64,000 bases of DNA from Salinibaculum litoreum (GCA_009789175.1 CP046867.1:186001-250000), one strand, 5' to 3'. Positions 25,379 through 34,703 are shown, numbered from the stretch's first letter. Notes: generated from the sequence alone by a model not told the origin. Numbers and translations: made by a program.

Positions 25379-26072
25379 GGCGCTGTTTCGTTAAGCGTGA
25401 AACGTGAGGCGGTACGATTTTATCGTGTCCATGCCAAAAATCGTCCGCCTCAGCGGGTGTGGCGACTGGATCGATTTGAATTTTGTGGAGCGAGAGTGGA
25501 CACCGCGCCAGTTGATGGACCTTGGTATTCGACTCCACCTTGCAGGACTATTGCTTTCAAATACTGTTCGGGAATTAGAGAAGTTGGGTGTTCAACGCAG
25601 TCGAAAGGCCGTTCACGATTGGGTTCACAAGTGCGGTCTACAGCCAGCTGTCGACGAGAACCGAATCACATTGTGCTTGACGAGACGGTGATTCAACTTA
25701 ACAAACATCGATATTGGCTGTACACTGCTGTTGATCCAGAGACGAAAAAGATTCTCCATACCGGCTGTACTCGACGACTACGGCCGTATTGACGGAACGC
25801 TTCCTGCAGGAGCTCACCGAGAAACATGATCTCGACGGTACCGTGTTTTTCGTTGATGGAGCAAAACATCTCCAAACTGTACTCCATCGATCCGGGCTCC
25901 GATTTCGATACGAAAAACAGGGAAATCGAAACGCTGCTGAACGTGTCTTCCGTGGGATAAAACGTTGTACCTCTTCGTTTTCAAACTGTTTTAGTCACGC
26001 AAACCCGTCAACAGCAGAACCCTGGCTCCAAGCCTTTGCCGTCTGGCACAATGCTACAAACTAAACACGACC
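25379..26072. mobile_element. IS6-like insertion sequence, copy beta-2, with 8-base target duplication
   Basis: The element spans GGCGCTGTTTCGTT to AACTAAACACGACC and is flanked by the perfect 8-base repeat GTACTACC (25371-25378 and 26073-26080). The duplication length is right for the IS6 family and shows a simple insertion. It matches copy beta-1 nearly base for base except for a cluster of changes in a short stretch of about 75 bases and a few more nearby. Confidence 0.92.
25431..26064 (+). pseudogene. IS6-family transposase (beta-2), frameshifted
   Basis: It opens MPKIVRLSGCGDWIDLNFVE with VRELEKLGVQRSRKAVHDWV intact where beta-1 has a stop. A base is then missing after VDEN, shifting it out of the LDETVIQL frame. 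It also shares the beta-1 frameshift after ILHTG. It cannot make a full DDE transposase. Confidence 0.85.
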
Positions 26073-26089
26073 GTACTACCACAAGCAAT

Positions 26090-27472
26090 CTATAAATATC
26101 CTAGCTCGCGGAGACGCGATTCGGTCGTCTCCGACACCTCCTTCGATTGCGTGTTGTTCTCAAACGGTTCCTGGTCTATATACGATTGTAAGTTCGTTTC
26201 AAAGCGGCTAGTCAGTTTATCATTAATTGAGATTTCCTCTTCCACAATCGCTTCTGTTGAAGAGCCTTCGGTGTTAACTGCAATTCGATAGCTATTTCCG
26301 GCTGTATCCCATTCAAACTTCTCTCCGTCATCGTACGTACACCGAATTGCTCTGTCCCAGTAGTCGCTTTTCTTAGAGTCTAAGTGAAGTCCTTCCCCAA
26401 GTACTTCCACAGAAACAGGTTGTTTTCCGAGCCTATAATCCTCCTCCTCAATTATTGCATTTACCAACGCTGGTAACTCACACAGGCTGAATAATTTATT
26501 TGGTTGACTGATTTCTATCGGGGAGTTCACTACTTCAAAGGGCACGTGGAGTAGTCCCTCGGTTAGGGCACCTGTGTGTTCCATTAGATACCGATCAGAT
26601 TCTCCACCTAGGTTCTCACCATGGTCGGACATAATGATGGCTACAACTTCGTCATTTAGAGTCTCCTCCAGTTGTTCGATTAGTGTTGAAACCCGCCGAT
26701 CAAGATACTCGATAGCGGCCGCATAGAACTCTCTAAATTTTTCAACGTCCTCAGTAAACGTCTCTAACTCGTCTATTTCCGATTCATTATATTCCCAATG
26801 GTCGAAAGTATGGCTGGTCCACGAAGAGGACAGACTAAACTGATCCTGATCCATCCCTCGAAAAAGACGATGAGGGAGGTGTGCCTCCATCATATTAATA
26901 AACATGAATACGTTTTCCTTCTGCTCTGTGGCGATGTCAAGTACTCTTTTCGAAATGGGGTTACACCCATTGTCTAAGAGTCCGGCGACTGGTCTGCCGT
27001 TCGTCAAAGAGTCTAATTCCAAGAGGACCCCATTTAATAAGCTCTTTGTTCTGTAATCCGATCGGAGAGACCGATAGAGATGATCCTGAATACCATCTGA
27101 GTTTTTCGCATCAATCCCTTCGTAGAAATATTGACCCGGCGAAATTGGATAGCCAGAATCAAACCAGAAATCAAACCCAAACTCTGGAGTTGTGAATTGG
27201 TTAGCACTAACGTAGGTAGTATGATGATTATTCAGTTCACCAGTTATTACATTTTCTCTCCCCACCGTAGAAAAGTCCATATTATACGTGTGAATATCGT
27301 GGTCGCTAGGAAGTGACCCAGTGAGAAAGGATGCGTGGCTCGGCACTGACCATGAGCTTCCTGCTCGGCACTGGCTCATAGAGAAGTCCGACATTCGCTG
27401 AAGGTTGTCTGCATGTCTGTCAAAATAGTCCTTTCGTACGGAATCAAGACAGATAACTACGACAGATGTCAT
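26090..27472 (-). CDS. Alkaline phosphatase superfamily enzyme (annotated as sulfatase), paralogue 3
   Basis: The 460-residue protein shows VVVICLDSVRKDYF (Asp10), AGSSWSVPSHASFLTGSLPS with Ser42 at the nucleophile position, MFINMMEAHLPHRLF, AIIMSDHGENLGGESDRYLM and EHTGALTEGLLHVPFEV. The C/S-x-P-x-R motif is absent. This copy uses Ser where the other two have Thr. It ends TESRLRELGYL, an ending shared with 13133 (RLEDLGYI) and 19337 (RLEALGYK). The IS beta-2 target repeat finishes 9 bases beyond its stop. Role on surface glycans is inferred from its neighbours. Confidence 0.86.
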   Translation of the reverse strand: MTSVVVICLDSVRKDYFDRHADNLQRMSDFSMSQCRAGSSWSVPSHASFLTGSLPSDHDIHTYNMDFSTVGRENVITGELNNHHTTYVSANQFTTPEFGFDFWFDSGYPISPGQYFYEGIDAKNSDGIQDHLYRSLRSDYRTKSLLNGVLLELDSLTNGRPVAGLLDNGCNPISKRVLDIATEQKENVFMFINMMEAHLPHRLFRGMDQDQFSLSSSWTSHTFDHWEYNESEIDELETFTEDVEKFREFYAAAIEYLDRRVSTLIEQLEETLNDEVVAIIMSDHGENLGGESDRYLMEHTGALTEGLLHVPFEVVNSPIEISQPNKLFSLCELPALVNAIIEEEDYRLGKQPVSVEVLGEGLHLDSKKSDYWDRAIRCTYDDGEKFEWDTAGNSYRIAVNTEGSSTEAIVEEEISINDKLTSRFETNLQSYIDQEPFENNTQSKEVSETTESRLRELGYL

Positions 27473-28032
27473 AAGTTATAGATACTCCTATAACGTCATA
27501 ACTGTTCCATCTATCGATCTCAATACTAATGAGGAGTTGCAAGCAAATACGATCTAAGTCCAGTATTTTGTCCTGAAGAGTCGCCGTTAGCCGTTAAGGT
27601 AATCTAATAGAGGAACGGTCACAAGCAGTGACGATCAGCCGCTGGCGTGATGATGTTGCCACTGCCGGAGGGTTTTCTCCACCAAATATTATTAAATCAG
27701 GCGGCAGGGTTAGTCCACGAAGTGAATTGGGCGTCTTACGATATTCCGTGTCATTTTCGCCACCGGACTAGGATTGCAGGCGAAGGTACGCATATATCCT
27801 CACCGGGATAAGGAGCAATTCAAAGGGATTCCTTCGGAGAAGCATGTTAACGACTTATTCGGACCATTTCCGCTCAAACTTTGTTCTAAGACGATAGAGA
27901 GCTGTGTTCTAATAGTGGATTTTCTCTATAGTTACAATACGTGGGGAACAAGGTCTCGTCGGCAAGTCCGCCGACGATTATCTCAATTTACATGCTTTCT
28001 GATGTACTGGATATGCTATTCCCTCTCTTAGC
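27473..28032. other. Intergenic stretch of 560 bases, nothing recognised
   Basis: It lies between the start of the phosphatase-fold gene and the stop of the flippase, both on the minus strand. Open frames here are short and without protein-like composition. It includes the promoter of the phosphatase-fold gene and is otherwise unexplained. Confidence 0.4.
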
Positions 28033-29538
28033 TTAAATAACCTGTCTAATTGAGTAGTAAAGTTGGAGGAATTCACACTCTGTGTATCGCTCCGCAATGA
28101 GCATGAATGAAACATAACTTATAACACCCGTGGAAATTAACAACGCCATCTCGGCGAACCCCACTTGAACAAAAAGATATCGATCAACTCCAACTACAAT
28201 CAGGAACATTAGAACGCTACTAATAAAAGGATAGATAAGACGGTCAATGAACTCTTGAATTGTTCCCTCTATAACGAAGAGAACGGCATAGATCAGGGGG
28301 AGTTGCATAAGTAGGGCACTACCTAAAATAACGAAGGCAACACCTGGTACTCCGAAATGTTCTGCTGCTGGAAAAATCGTAATAGCGATTGTACCTGTCT
28401 TAAATGCCTGCAGTTTCACATCGTAATCCGGTCTTCCGACTGCTTTGAATACTGCCCCAGAATTCGCTGCAAAGGCACGTAGACCTCCGGCTATCGCTAG
28501 CACCTGCATAAGTGGTACCATGGGGCCCCATTGATTGCCGAGAACTACCTGAACGAACTGCGGAGTTACTGCAGCAATACCGGCTGCCATTGGGAATCCA
28601 ATAGTAGTTGAAAGTTGTATGACACGGAAATAACCTTCTCGGAGGCGTTCTTTATCATTTTGTACTTTCGAGAACGCGGGAAATGCGACCCGTGATATGA
28701 CGTGAGTTACCTCTGTAGCAGGAGCATTTGAAAACCGATATGCAATTTGATAAAATCCGAGTGAAGTAGCTGTAAAGAACCAACCAACGAAGGCATCATC
28801 CCCCTGCCGGTATAGAAACACAAGTATTGCCGACGCAAACATCCATTTTCCGAATCCAAACATTTCCCTCCCATACCCCAGGTTGAATTCAATATTTGGG
28901 CGGAATTTATGTATTCTGTACGATATTATGAGTTTTATCGCGTTCATTGCGACGATACCTGCTACAAGAGCCCAGACGCTACGGAATACGAACGCGATAA
29001 CTACCGCTACGACCAAATCAACTAGCCGTCCGCCGACCTGATAGATAAACTCTCGGTGGAAGTTGAGGTTCTTCTGGAAGTACATTACCGCCGGATTCTG
29101 CAATCCCAGAACTAAGGGAGAGACACCAATTACACGGATGAGAGGCTCCGCCTTCGGTTCACCAAAGAACACCGCAAGATAGGGGGCGATAAGAAATGCG
29201 GTAAGCGCAATCACGAACCCTCGGATGATTTTTATCATCCAGGCTGTGTTGAGGTAGGCGTCAACGTCCTCGTCTTCATGCTGTATCAATGCCTCGTCGA
29301 ATCCAAGTTTTGAGAACTGTCGGAGCGCCGCAATTGCCAGTAGTGCGATTCCGAGTAATCCGAACGCTCCTGGAGAAAGCAATCGAGCAAGAATAACGAC
29401 CTTCAGCAACTGCAGAATGCGGTCACCGACGTTTATTCCCGCAGCCCAAATTCCGCTCCGTACGGCTTGCTCTGTGGTCGATCCGTCCGCAGTCAAACGC
29501 TGGTATATCGAATGAAACCAGTCAAGCACAGGACTCAC
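28033..29538 (-). CDS. Polysaccharide/lipid-linked oligosaccharide flippase (MOP superfamily, Wzx-like)
   Basis: This 501-residue protein has about 12 to 14 membrane helices. It has the start of the WzxC/lipopolysaccharide-flippase group: SGIWAAGINVGDRILQLLKV, then LLSPGAFGLLGIALLAI and LGFDEALIQHEDEDVDAYLN. MYFQKNLNFHREFIYQVGGR and VAFPAFSKVQNDKERLREGY are further landmarks of that group. It would move a polyprenyl- or dolichyl-phosphate-linked glycan across the membrane, between the cytosolic GTs of the cluster and outer-face steps. It is followed, in the same direction, by no gene in its transcript within 500 bases; AglF-like lies upstream with a 100-base gap. Confidence 0.9.
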   Translation of the reverse strand: MSPVLDWFHSIYQRLTADGSTTEQAVRSGIWAAGINVGDRILQLLKVVILARLLSPGAFGLLGIALLAIAALRQFSKLGFDEALIQHEDEDVDAYLNTAWMIKIIRGFVIALTAFLIAPYLAVFFGEPKAEPLIRVIGVSPLVLGLQNPAVMYFQKNLNFHREFIYQVGGRLVDLVVAVVIAFVFRSVWALVAGIVAMNAIKLIISYRIHKFRPNIEFNLGYGREMFGFGKWMFASAILVFLYRQGDDAFVGWFFTATSLGFYQIAYRFSNAPATEVTHVISRVAFPAFSKVQNDKERLREGYFRVIQLSTTIGFPMAAGIAAVTPQFVQVVLGNQWGPMVPLMQVLAIAGGLRAFAANSGAVFKAVGRPDYDVKLQAFKTGTIAITIFPAAEHFGVPGVAFVILGSALLMQLPLIYAVLFVIEGTIQEFIDRLIYPFISSVLMFLIVVGVDRYLFVQVGFAEMALLISTGVISYVSFMLIAERYTECEFLQLYYSIRQVI

Positions 29539-29638
29539 CGTTGACGATCCGATATCAAATACGCTATGGTATACTCCCCGTCAAAACCGGCTGCCCGGAT
29601 AATGTCTTCACACGGTCCTTCATCAATAAAACCTGAGA

Positions 29639-30367
29639 TTAGACCACCTCTATTTCGCTGTTCTGTAGTCGTTCCTCTGTCTCCTCTCGATCGTCGGGAT
29701 ATCCCACGTCGACACGCCAACCCTCAAGCCCGATTGCATCGATCGTCCGCCCACTTCGAATTAAGAGGTCGATCGCCTCACTGATCTCGTACTCGCCCCG
29801 ATTAGACGGCTGTACCAAATGACACGCATGGAAGATCGTTGGCGTAAAAGTATAGAACCCGGTCATCACTAAATTGGACGGCGGATCGTCGGGCTTCTCC
29901 ACCACATCAGTAATCTCACCAAACTTATTCGTATCACAGACCCCGTACCGATCGGCCTCGTCCCACGGGACTTCCTCAACGAGGAACGCGGCGTCAGCAC
30001 GATCCTCCCGCTGTCGGCGCACGACATCCTCGAGGTTCGCCTGAAACACGTTATCTCCCAGTATCAACATAAAATCGTCGTCGATGTACTCTTCCACAGT
30101 CAACAACGCGTGAGCCAGACCCTGCTGCTCGCGTTGGTGCGCGTAGGTAATCGGAACGCCCTCGTACTCATCGCCGTAGTGATCAACGATCTTCTCTTTC
30201 AAATACCCGACGACGACGATCAGTTCGTCAGCGCCAAGCGACACTAGTTGATCGAGACAGTGGGTGAGAATCAGCTGCCCATCAACTTCGACCATCCCTT
30301 TGGGTTTGTCTTCGGTGAGCGGTCGAAGCCGCGTCCCTTCGCCGGCAGCGAGTACGACAGCTTTCAT
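29639..30367 (-). CDS. aglF: Sugar-1-phosphate nucleotidyltransferase (AglF-like)
   Basis: This 242-residue enzyme has the signature LAAGEGTRLRPLTEDKPKGM, the nucleotide-binding loop with the catalytic Arg and Lys, then DELIVVVGYLKEKIVDHYGD and MLILGDNVF with the metal Asp. It makes a nucleotide sugar, most likely UDP- or dTDP-glucose, from glucose-1-phosphate. In Haloferax the homologous AglF feeds AglM in the N-glycan pathway, and an AglM-like gene starts 124 bases away in the opposite direction. I chose the ATG at 30367 (MKAVVLAAG); a GTG three codons earlier is possible. Confidence 0.86.
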   Translation of the reverse strand: MKAVVLAAGEGTRLRPLTEDKPKGMVEVDGQLILTHCLDQLVSLGADELIVVVGYLKEKIVDHYGDEYEGVPITYAHQREQQGLAHALLTVEEYIDDDFMLILGDNVFQANLEDVVRRQREDRADAAFLVEEVPWDEADRYGVCDTNKFGEITDVVEKPDDPPSNLVMTGFYTFTPTIFHACHLVQPSNRGEYEISEAIDLLIRSGRTIDAIGLEGWRVDVGYPDDREETEERLQNSEIEVV

Positions 30368-30491
30368 GACTGACACCCCATGGCGTCACCATATGGTTTT
30401 TCCGGCTCTGGTAGGCCGGCTCAAAAGGAAGCTCGAATCCAACACTCCGGCGACCACAAGACCGATTTATCCAGCCTATTCTGAGTACGGT

Positions 30492-31777
30492 ATGGACATC
30501 TCGGTCATCGGAAGCGGCTACGTCGGGACGACGCTCGCGGCCTGTCTCGCGGAGGTGGGTCACGAGGTGACGGCGATCGATATCGACGAGGGGATCGTCG
30601 CGGCGCTCAACGACGGGCGGGCGCCGATCGAGGAACCCGGCCTCGAGTCCCTCCTCGCAACCCACGCCGGGGACCGCCTCACGGCTACCACGTCCTACGA
30701 CGCCGTCCCCGACTCGGACGTGACCTTCCTCGCCGTCGGCACGCCGTCGAACGACGACGGGAGCATCGATCTGGTCCCCTCGAGGCGGCCGCCGAGGCGA
30801 CGGGCGAGGAGTTCGTCGGGATCGATGACCGCCACCTCGTCGTCGTCAAGAGTACGGTAACGCCGCCGAATCTCGAACGCGTCCGGGCGGCGCTCGAGCG
30901 TGGTGCCGGGGCCGCTGCCGAACATATCGAGATGGGAATGAATCCGGAGTTCCTCCGCGAGGGGACCGCCGTCGACGACTTCCGCCACCCCGACAAAGTC
31001 GTCATCGGCGCGAACGCCGACTGGGCGACGGACCGACTGAATGCGGTGTTCGACCCGCTGCTCGAGACCCACGCGGCACCGGTCGTCGAAACGGATCCGA
31101 AAACGGCGGCGATGATCAAGTACGCGAACAACGCCTTCCTCGCGACGAAGATCAGCCTGGGCAACAACCTTGGCAACGTCTGCAAGGAGTTCGGCCTCGA
31201 CGCCTACGAGGTGATGGAGGCGGTCGGACTTGACGACCGGATCTCCGAGCAGTTCCTCCGCAGCGGCGTCGGCTGGGGTGGCTCCTGTTTCCCGAAGGAC
31301 GTCGACGCCGTCCGGGCCGCCGCGCGAGACGCCGGCTACGACCCCGCCGTCCTCGAGGCCGCCGTCAAGGTGAACGAGCGCCAGCCCGAACGGTTGGTCG
31401 ACCGCCTAAAGCAACGCGTCGACCTGGAGGGTACGCGGATTGCGGTCATCGGCCTCGCGTTCAAGCCCCAGACCGACGACATCAGGAACTCCAGGGCGAT
31501 TCCGGTGATCGAACTACTTCAGGACCACGGCGCGGAGATCGTCGCGTACGACCCGGTCGCGAACGAACCCATGCGGGAGCGAATCCGGGCAATCGAGTAC
31601 GCCACGACCGCGAGGGCCGCACTGAGCGATAGTGACGGCGCAGTCGTCGTGACTGACTGGGACGAGTTCGCGGCGCTCGACGATGCGTTCGACGAGATGG
31701 CGAACCCCGTCGTCGTCGACGGCCGACGTATCGTCGAGCTCCGGGACGGGATCACGTACGATGGGCTGACGTGGTAG
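30492..31777 (+). pseudogene. aglM: UDP-glucose 6-dehydrogenase (AglM-like), one-base frameshift
   Basis: Frame one gives MDISVIGSGYVGTTLAACLA (NAD-binding GxGxxG) to FLAVGTPSNDDGSIDL. A missing G at about 30773 (GATCTGGTCCCC, expected GATCTGGGTCCCC) shifts the frame. The rest is intact: VKSTVTPPNLERVRAALERG, GMNPEFLREG, KYANNAFLATKISLGNN, GVGWGGSCFPKDVDA with the catalytic Cys, and GLAFKPQTDDIRNSRAIPVI. With the base restored it would be a normal 428-residue enzyme oxidising UDP-glucose to UDP-glucuronate. Sequencing error in a G-run is as likely as true loss. Confidence 0.88.
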
Positions 31778-32100
31778 CAGAGACGAGTCACCGAAAAATC
31801 AACTGCCGAAAGGTCCCAGATATGCGTGGGAACCGGACTACTAGACGGGACGGATCAGTCACCTAGCACCGCTCTACAAGAGATCCACGTGGTAACTCGG
31901 AGTACTATTGAGTTCTCTAGACTACAACGGATATTACCAACGCTGTAAGAACCGGCTGCTCCCAACGGAACGCAAGCCGGCCTCCCGAACTAGATGGAGT
32001 GTCTCAAACCGCTCGAGTACCGACGAGTAAGACTCGGGGCCTGCTACCCGACACTAGTCTCCCCTTGTGTCCGAACTTCACTAGTAACGGAGAAGGTGAA

Positions 32101-32120
32101 CTGCCCTACGGCAGTCGGTT
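32101..32120 (+). terminator. Terminator-like hairpin with T-run
   Basis: CTGCC, loop CTAC, GGCAG is followed by TCGGTTTT. It stands in the 396-base gap between the UDP-glucose dehydrogenase stop and the next small gene, in which I see no other gene. A second stem (ACCCTC/GAGGGT, 32123-32141) follows immediately. Confidence 0.4.
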
Positions 32121-32139
32121 TTACCCTCAGTTACAGAGG

Positions 32140-32149
32140 GTTTATTATG
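32140..32149 (+). promoter_or_regulatory. TATA-like element for a leaderless zinc-finger gene
   Basis: GTTTATTATG is about 27-30 bases before the ATG at 32174, the spacing for a leaderless haloarchaeal transcript. Confidence 0.5.
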
Positions 32150-32173
32150 GTATGAGAGAACAGCTTACGTGAT

Positions 32174-32338
32174 ATGCAACAGCAGGAACATGAAGCCGCC
32201 GAGAACTCGCCGGTCGCCGCACTCGAGAGATCGAACTGTACGTTCTGCGACGAAGGGGAACTCGTTCGAGGGGACTATAAGGGAAACACGGCCGTTATCT
32301 GTGATTCATGTGAGACCCCCGGCGCGCAATTCTGGTAA
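32174..32338 (+). CDS. Small zinc-finger protein with two CxxC knuckles
   Basis: The 54-residue product has an Ala/Glu-rich start, then SNCTFCDEGELVRGDY and AVICDSCETPGAQFW. The two CxxC pairs, 19 residues apart, form a complete zinc-ribbon site, as in the haloarchaeal small CPxCG-type micro-proteins that affect regulation, biofilm or swarming. A TATA element at the leaderless distance supports the start. It lies inside a longer open frame that reads into the epimerase, but the frame with the Cys pairs is the convincing one. It is 85 bases before the epimerase. Confidence 0.75.
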   Translation: MQQQEHEAAENSPVAALERSNCTFCDEGELVRGDYKGNTAVICDSCETPGAQFW

Positions 32339-32423
32339 CACCGACCACTCTGTTTTCTGGGACGAACGACCGATCGTGCCGATTCGAAAATCCGTGCCTC
32401 GAAAAACCACAGTGTTCTCGTCG

Positions 32424-33359
32424 ATGGAAACCCGTCATGCTGGCTTGCAGAACAAACGAACCCTGATTACGGGCGGCGCAGGGTTTATCGGCTCAAATTT
32501 GGCGAATCATCTCGCGGCGGACAACGATGTCGTTGCGATCGACGACGAGTACCTCGGTACACCTGAGAACCTCAATGAAACTGTCGATTATCGGGCTCAT
32601 AGCGTTCTCGAGGACGACCTGCCGACTGACGTTGACATCGTCTTCCATCTCGCGGCGCTGTCTTCCTACGCGATGCACGAAGAGGACCCCACGAAGGGCG
32701 CTCGGGTGAACGTCGAGGGATTTGTCAACGTCGTCGAGCAGGCGCGACGGGATGGCTGTGAGACCGTCGTCTACGCATCGACCTCGTCGATCTACGGCAG
32801 CCAGACCGAGCCCTCCCCGGAGGGCATGCCGGTCGCGGTCGACACCGGCTACGAAGCCTCCAAGTTGGCCCGTGAGCGCTACGGGGAGTACTTCGCCAAC
32901 CACTACGATATGAGCGTCGCGGGCATGCGCTTTTTCTCGGTCTATCAGGGCTACAACGGCGCGGAAGAACACAAGGGCGAGTACGCCAACGTGATCGCGC
33001 AGTTCGCCGACGACCTCGCCAGCGGCGAGGCGCCCGTCCTCTACGGCGACGGCACCCAGACCCGGGACTTCACGCACGTCTCCGACATCGTCCGCGGACT
33101 CGAACTCGCGGCCGATCACGAACTTACCGACGTCTACAACCTCGGCACCGGCGATGCCTATAGCTTCAACGAACTCGTCGGCATGCTCAACGACGAACTT
33201 GGCACCGACATCGAGCCCGAATACGTCGAAAATCCGATTCCGGAAGACGTCTACGTCCACGATACCTGTGCCGACTCGAGCAAGATGCGTGAAGCAACGG
33301 GCTGGGAACCGAAAACCGATCTCGAGGACGGGATCGAGCGAGTCTGCGAACCCTACTAG
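32424..33359 (+). CDS. NAD-dependent sugar epimerase/dehydratase (extended SDR)
   Basis: The 311-residue product has TLITGGAGFIGSNLANHLAA (Rossmann GxxGxxG), VFHLAALSSYAMHEEDP, YASTSSIYG and GYEASKLARERYGEYF with the catalytic Tyr-x3-Lys, then GDGTQTRDFTHVSDIVRGLE. It is a UDP-glucose 4-epimerase or related enzyme supplying an activated sugar to the glycan cluster. I chose the ATG at 32424; the frame is open upstream but overlaps the small zinc-finger gene in another frame. It converges on the GT2 gene. Confidence 0.9.
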   Translation: METRHAGLQNKRTLITGGAGFIGSNLANHLAADNDVVAIDDEYLGTPENLNETVDYRAHSVLEDDLPTDVDIVFHLAALSSYAMHEEDPTKGARVNVEGFVNVVEQARRDGCETVVYASTSSIYGSQTEPSPEGMPVAVDTGYEASKLARERYGEYFANHYDMSVAGMRFFSVYQGYNGAEEHKGEYANVIAQFADDLASGEAPVLYGDGTQTRDFTHVSDIVRGLELAADHELTDVYNLGTGDAYSFNELVGMLNDELGTDIEPEYVENPIPEDVYVHDTCADSSKMREATGWEPKTDLEDGIERVCEPY

Positions 33360-33437
33360 TAACACCTTCGTGGGTCGTTTTAGCGGGACTCGTCGTGCCG
33401 TTAGCAACTAGTGGTGTGTTCAAAAAACGGACGATCG

Positions 33438-34703
33438 CTACCGATTGATCGCGCTCAGGAAAAAGGACGAGAACACGGTCTGAAGGCCGATGATGATCGC
33501 CGTGAACGCGATGAGCGAATTGAGCGTGAACTCGAGGGACGCGAACCCGCTCGTGACCCACTGGTAGACCAGTGCTGCCGCGTAGAGGCTACCGACGCCG
33601 AACAGCATGAGTCCGGCCGTCGCGCCGTGTTCAAGCGACAGCGATGTCGTCACGCGCTCGGTGATCGGATCGGTCGGTTTCTGGATTGGATCACTCGTGA
33701 CGGTTGCAAAGACGCCGAGGCTGCCGATCTGATAGCCGACGATCGTCAGCAGGCTGCCGGCGATCATCGAGTGCGTCCCGAGGGTGACGTTCCCCATCGA
33801 CACGCCGGTGTAGGCGATTCCCATCACGGCCAGTCCGGCGAGACCGAGCAGGAGCCCCGGCACCGAGAACAGGTACCCGGGCGCGTTCACGAGCATGAAT
33901 CGGACGTGACGCCAGCCATCGCTGAAACTGTCGAGAGTCTCTTCGCCCTCGCGTTCGTGGTAGACGATCGGCGTCTCCACGATGTCGAGGTCCTGGGCCC
34001 CAGCCTCCATAATCATCTCCGACGCGAACTCCATTCCGGTCGTCTCGAGATCCATCGTTTCGTACGCGTCCCGCGTAAAAATCCGGAAACCGCTGTGTGC
34101 GTCGCTCACGCCTGCGCCATAGAAGGCGTTCAGAAACTTGGTTAACAGCGGGTTCCCGACGTATTGATGAAGCGACGGCATCGCACCGGGCTTGATCTCG
34201 CCCTCGAGTCGGCTCCCCATCACGATATCGGCGTCTTGCTCCTGAAGGTGAGCCAGCAGGCGCGGGATCTGTTCGAAGTCATAGGTCGTGTCGGCGTCGC
34301 CCATGACGATGTAGTCGCCCCGAGCGCTATCGAACGCGTACCGGTAGGCGTAGCCGTAGCCGGGCTGATCGGGTTCGTAGACGAGCGCGCCTAGCTCCCG
34401 CCCGATTTCGGGCGTCCGATCGGTCGAACTGTCGCTGAGAAGGATCTCAGCAGTCATGCCGAGGTCGTTGATCGCCGTTTTCGCGCGACCGATACACTCG
34501 GCGATACCCGCCTCCTCGTTAAGCGTCGGCATGACGATGCTCAGGGCCGGCGTCTGCTCGCTGTCGGGACCGAGAAGTAAGTCGTCGGCCTCGCGATCGC
34601 CTCCACGCTCGTAGCGGCTCGTGTCCGTCTCGGAGTCATCTAGTAGCTGCTGTGTTAATTCCGTTGCCGACGAGTGCTGCTGTTCGCTCTCTTTTGTACT
34701 CAT
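33438..34703 (-). CDS. GT2 glycosyltransferase with C-terminal membrane helices (polyprenyl-phosphate glycosyltransferase type)
   Basis: The 421-residue product has a 55-residue acidic lead, then a GT-A domain: ALSIVMPTLNEEAGIAECIG, then EILLSDSSTDRTPEIGRELG, GYGYAYRYAFDSARGDYIVM and GDADTTYDFEQIPRLL with the metal-binding DAD. VSDAHSGFRIF and FASEMIMEAG follow. Four hydrophobic segments lie in residues 290-415. This layout is that of dolichyl/polyprenyl-phosphate hexose synthases (Dpm1/AglJ-like), which start or feed lipid-linked glycans at the inner face. It shares a 243-base gap with the DUF1616 gene upstream on the same strand. Confidence 0.9.
   Translation of the reverse strand: MSTKESEQQHSSATELTQQLLDDSETDTSRYERGGDREADDLLLGPDSEQTPALSIVMPTLNEEAGIAECIGRAKTAINDLGMTAEILLSDSSTDRTPEIGRELGALVYEPDQPGYGYAYRYAFDSARGDYIVMGDADTTYDFEQIPRLLAHLQEQDADIVMGSRLEGEIKPGAMPSLHQYVGNPLLTKFLNAFYGAGVSDAHSGFRIFTRDAYETMDLETTGMEFASEMIMEAGAQDLDIVETPIVYHEREGEETLDSFSDGWRHVRFMLVNAPGYLFSVPGLLLGLAGLAVMGIAYTGVSMGNVTLGTHSMIAGSLLTIVGYQIGSLGVFATVTSDPIQKPTDPITERVTTSLSLEHGATAGLMLFGVGSLYAAALVYQWVTSGFASLEFTLNSLIAFTAIIIGLQTVFSSFFLSAINR

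Noticed and set aside
27774-28031. 85-codon plus-strand frame in a gap
   Set aside because: Composition is random and it ends against the flippase stop without any start signal.
32493-33407. 304-codon minus-strand open frame
   Set aside because: It is antisense to the epimerase, whose motifs are complete. The frame arises from codon bias.
33411-34145. 244-codon plus-strand open frame
   Set aside because: It is antisense to the GT2 gene and rich in Arg/His/Asp runs without hydrophobic cores.
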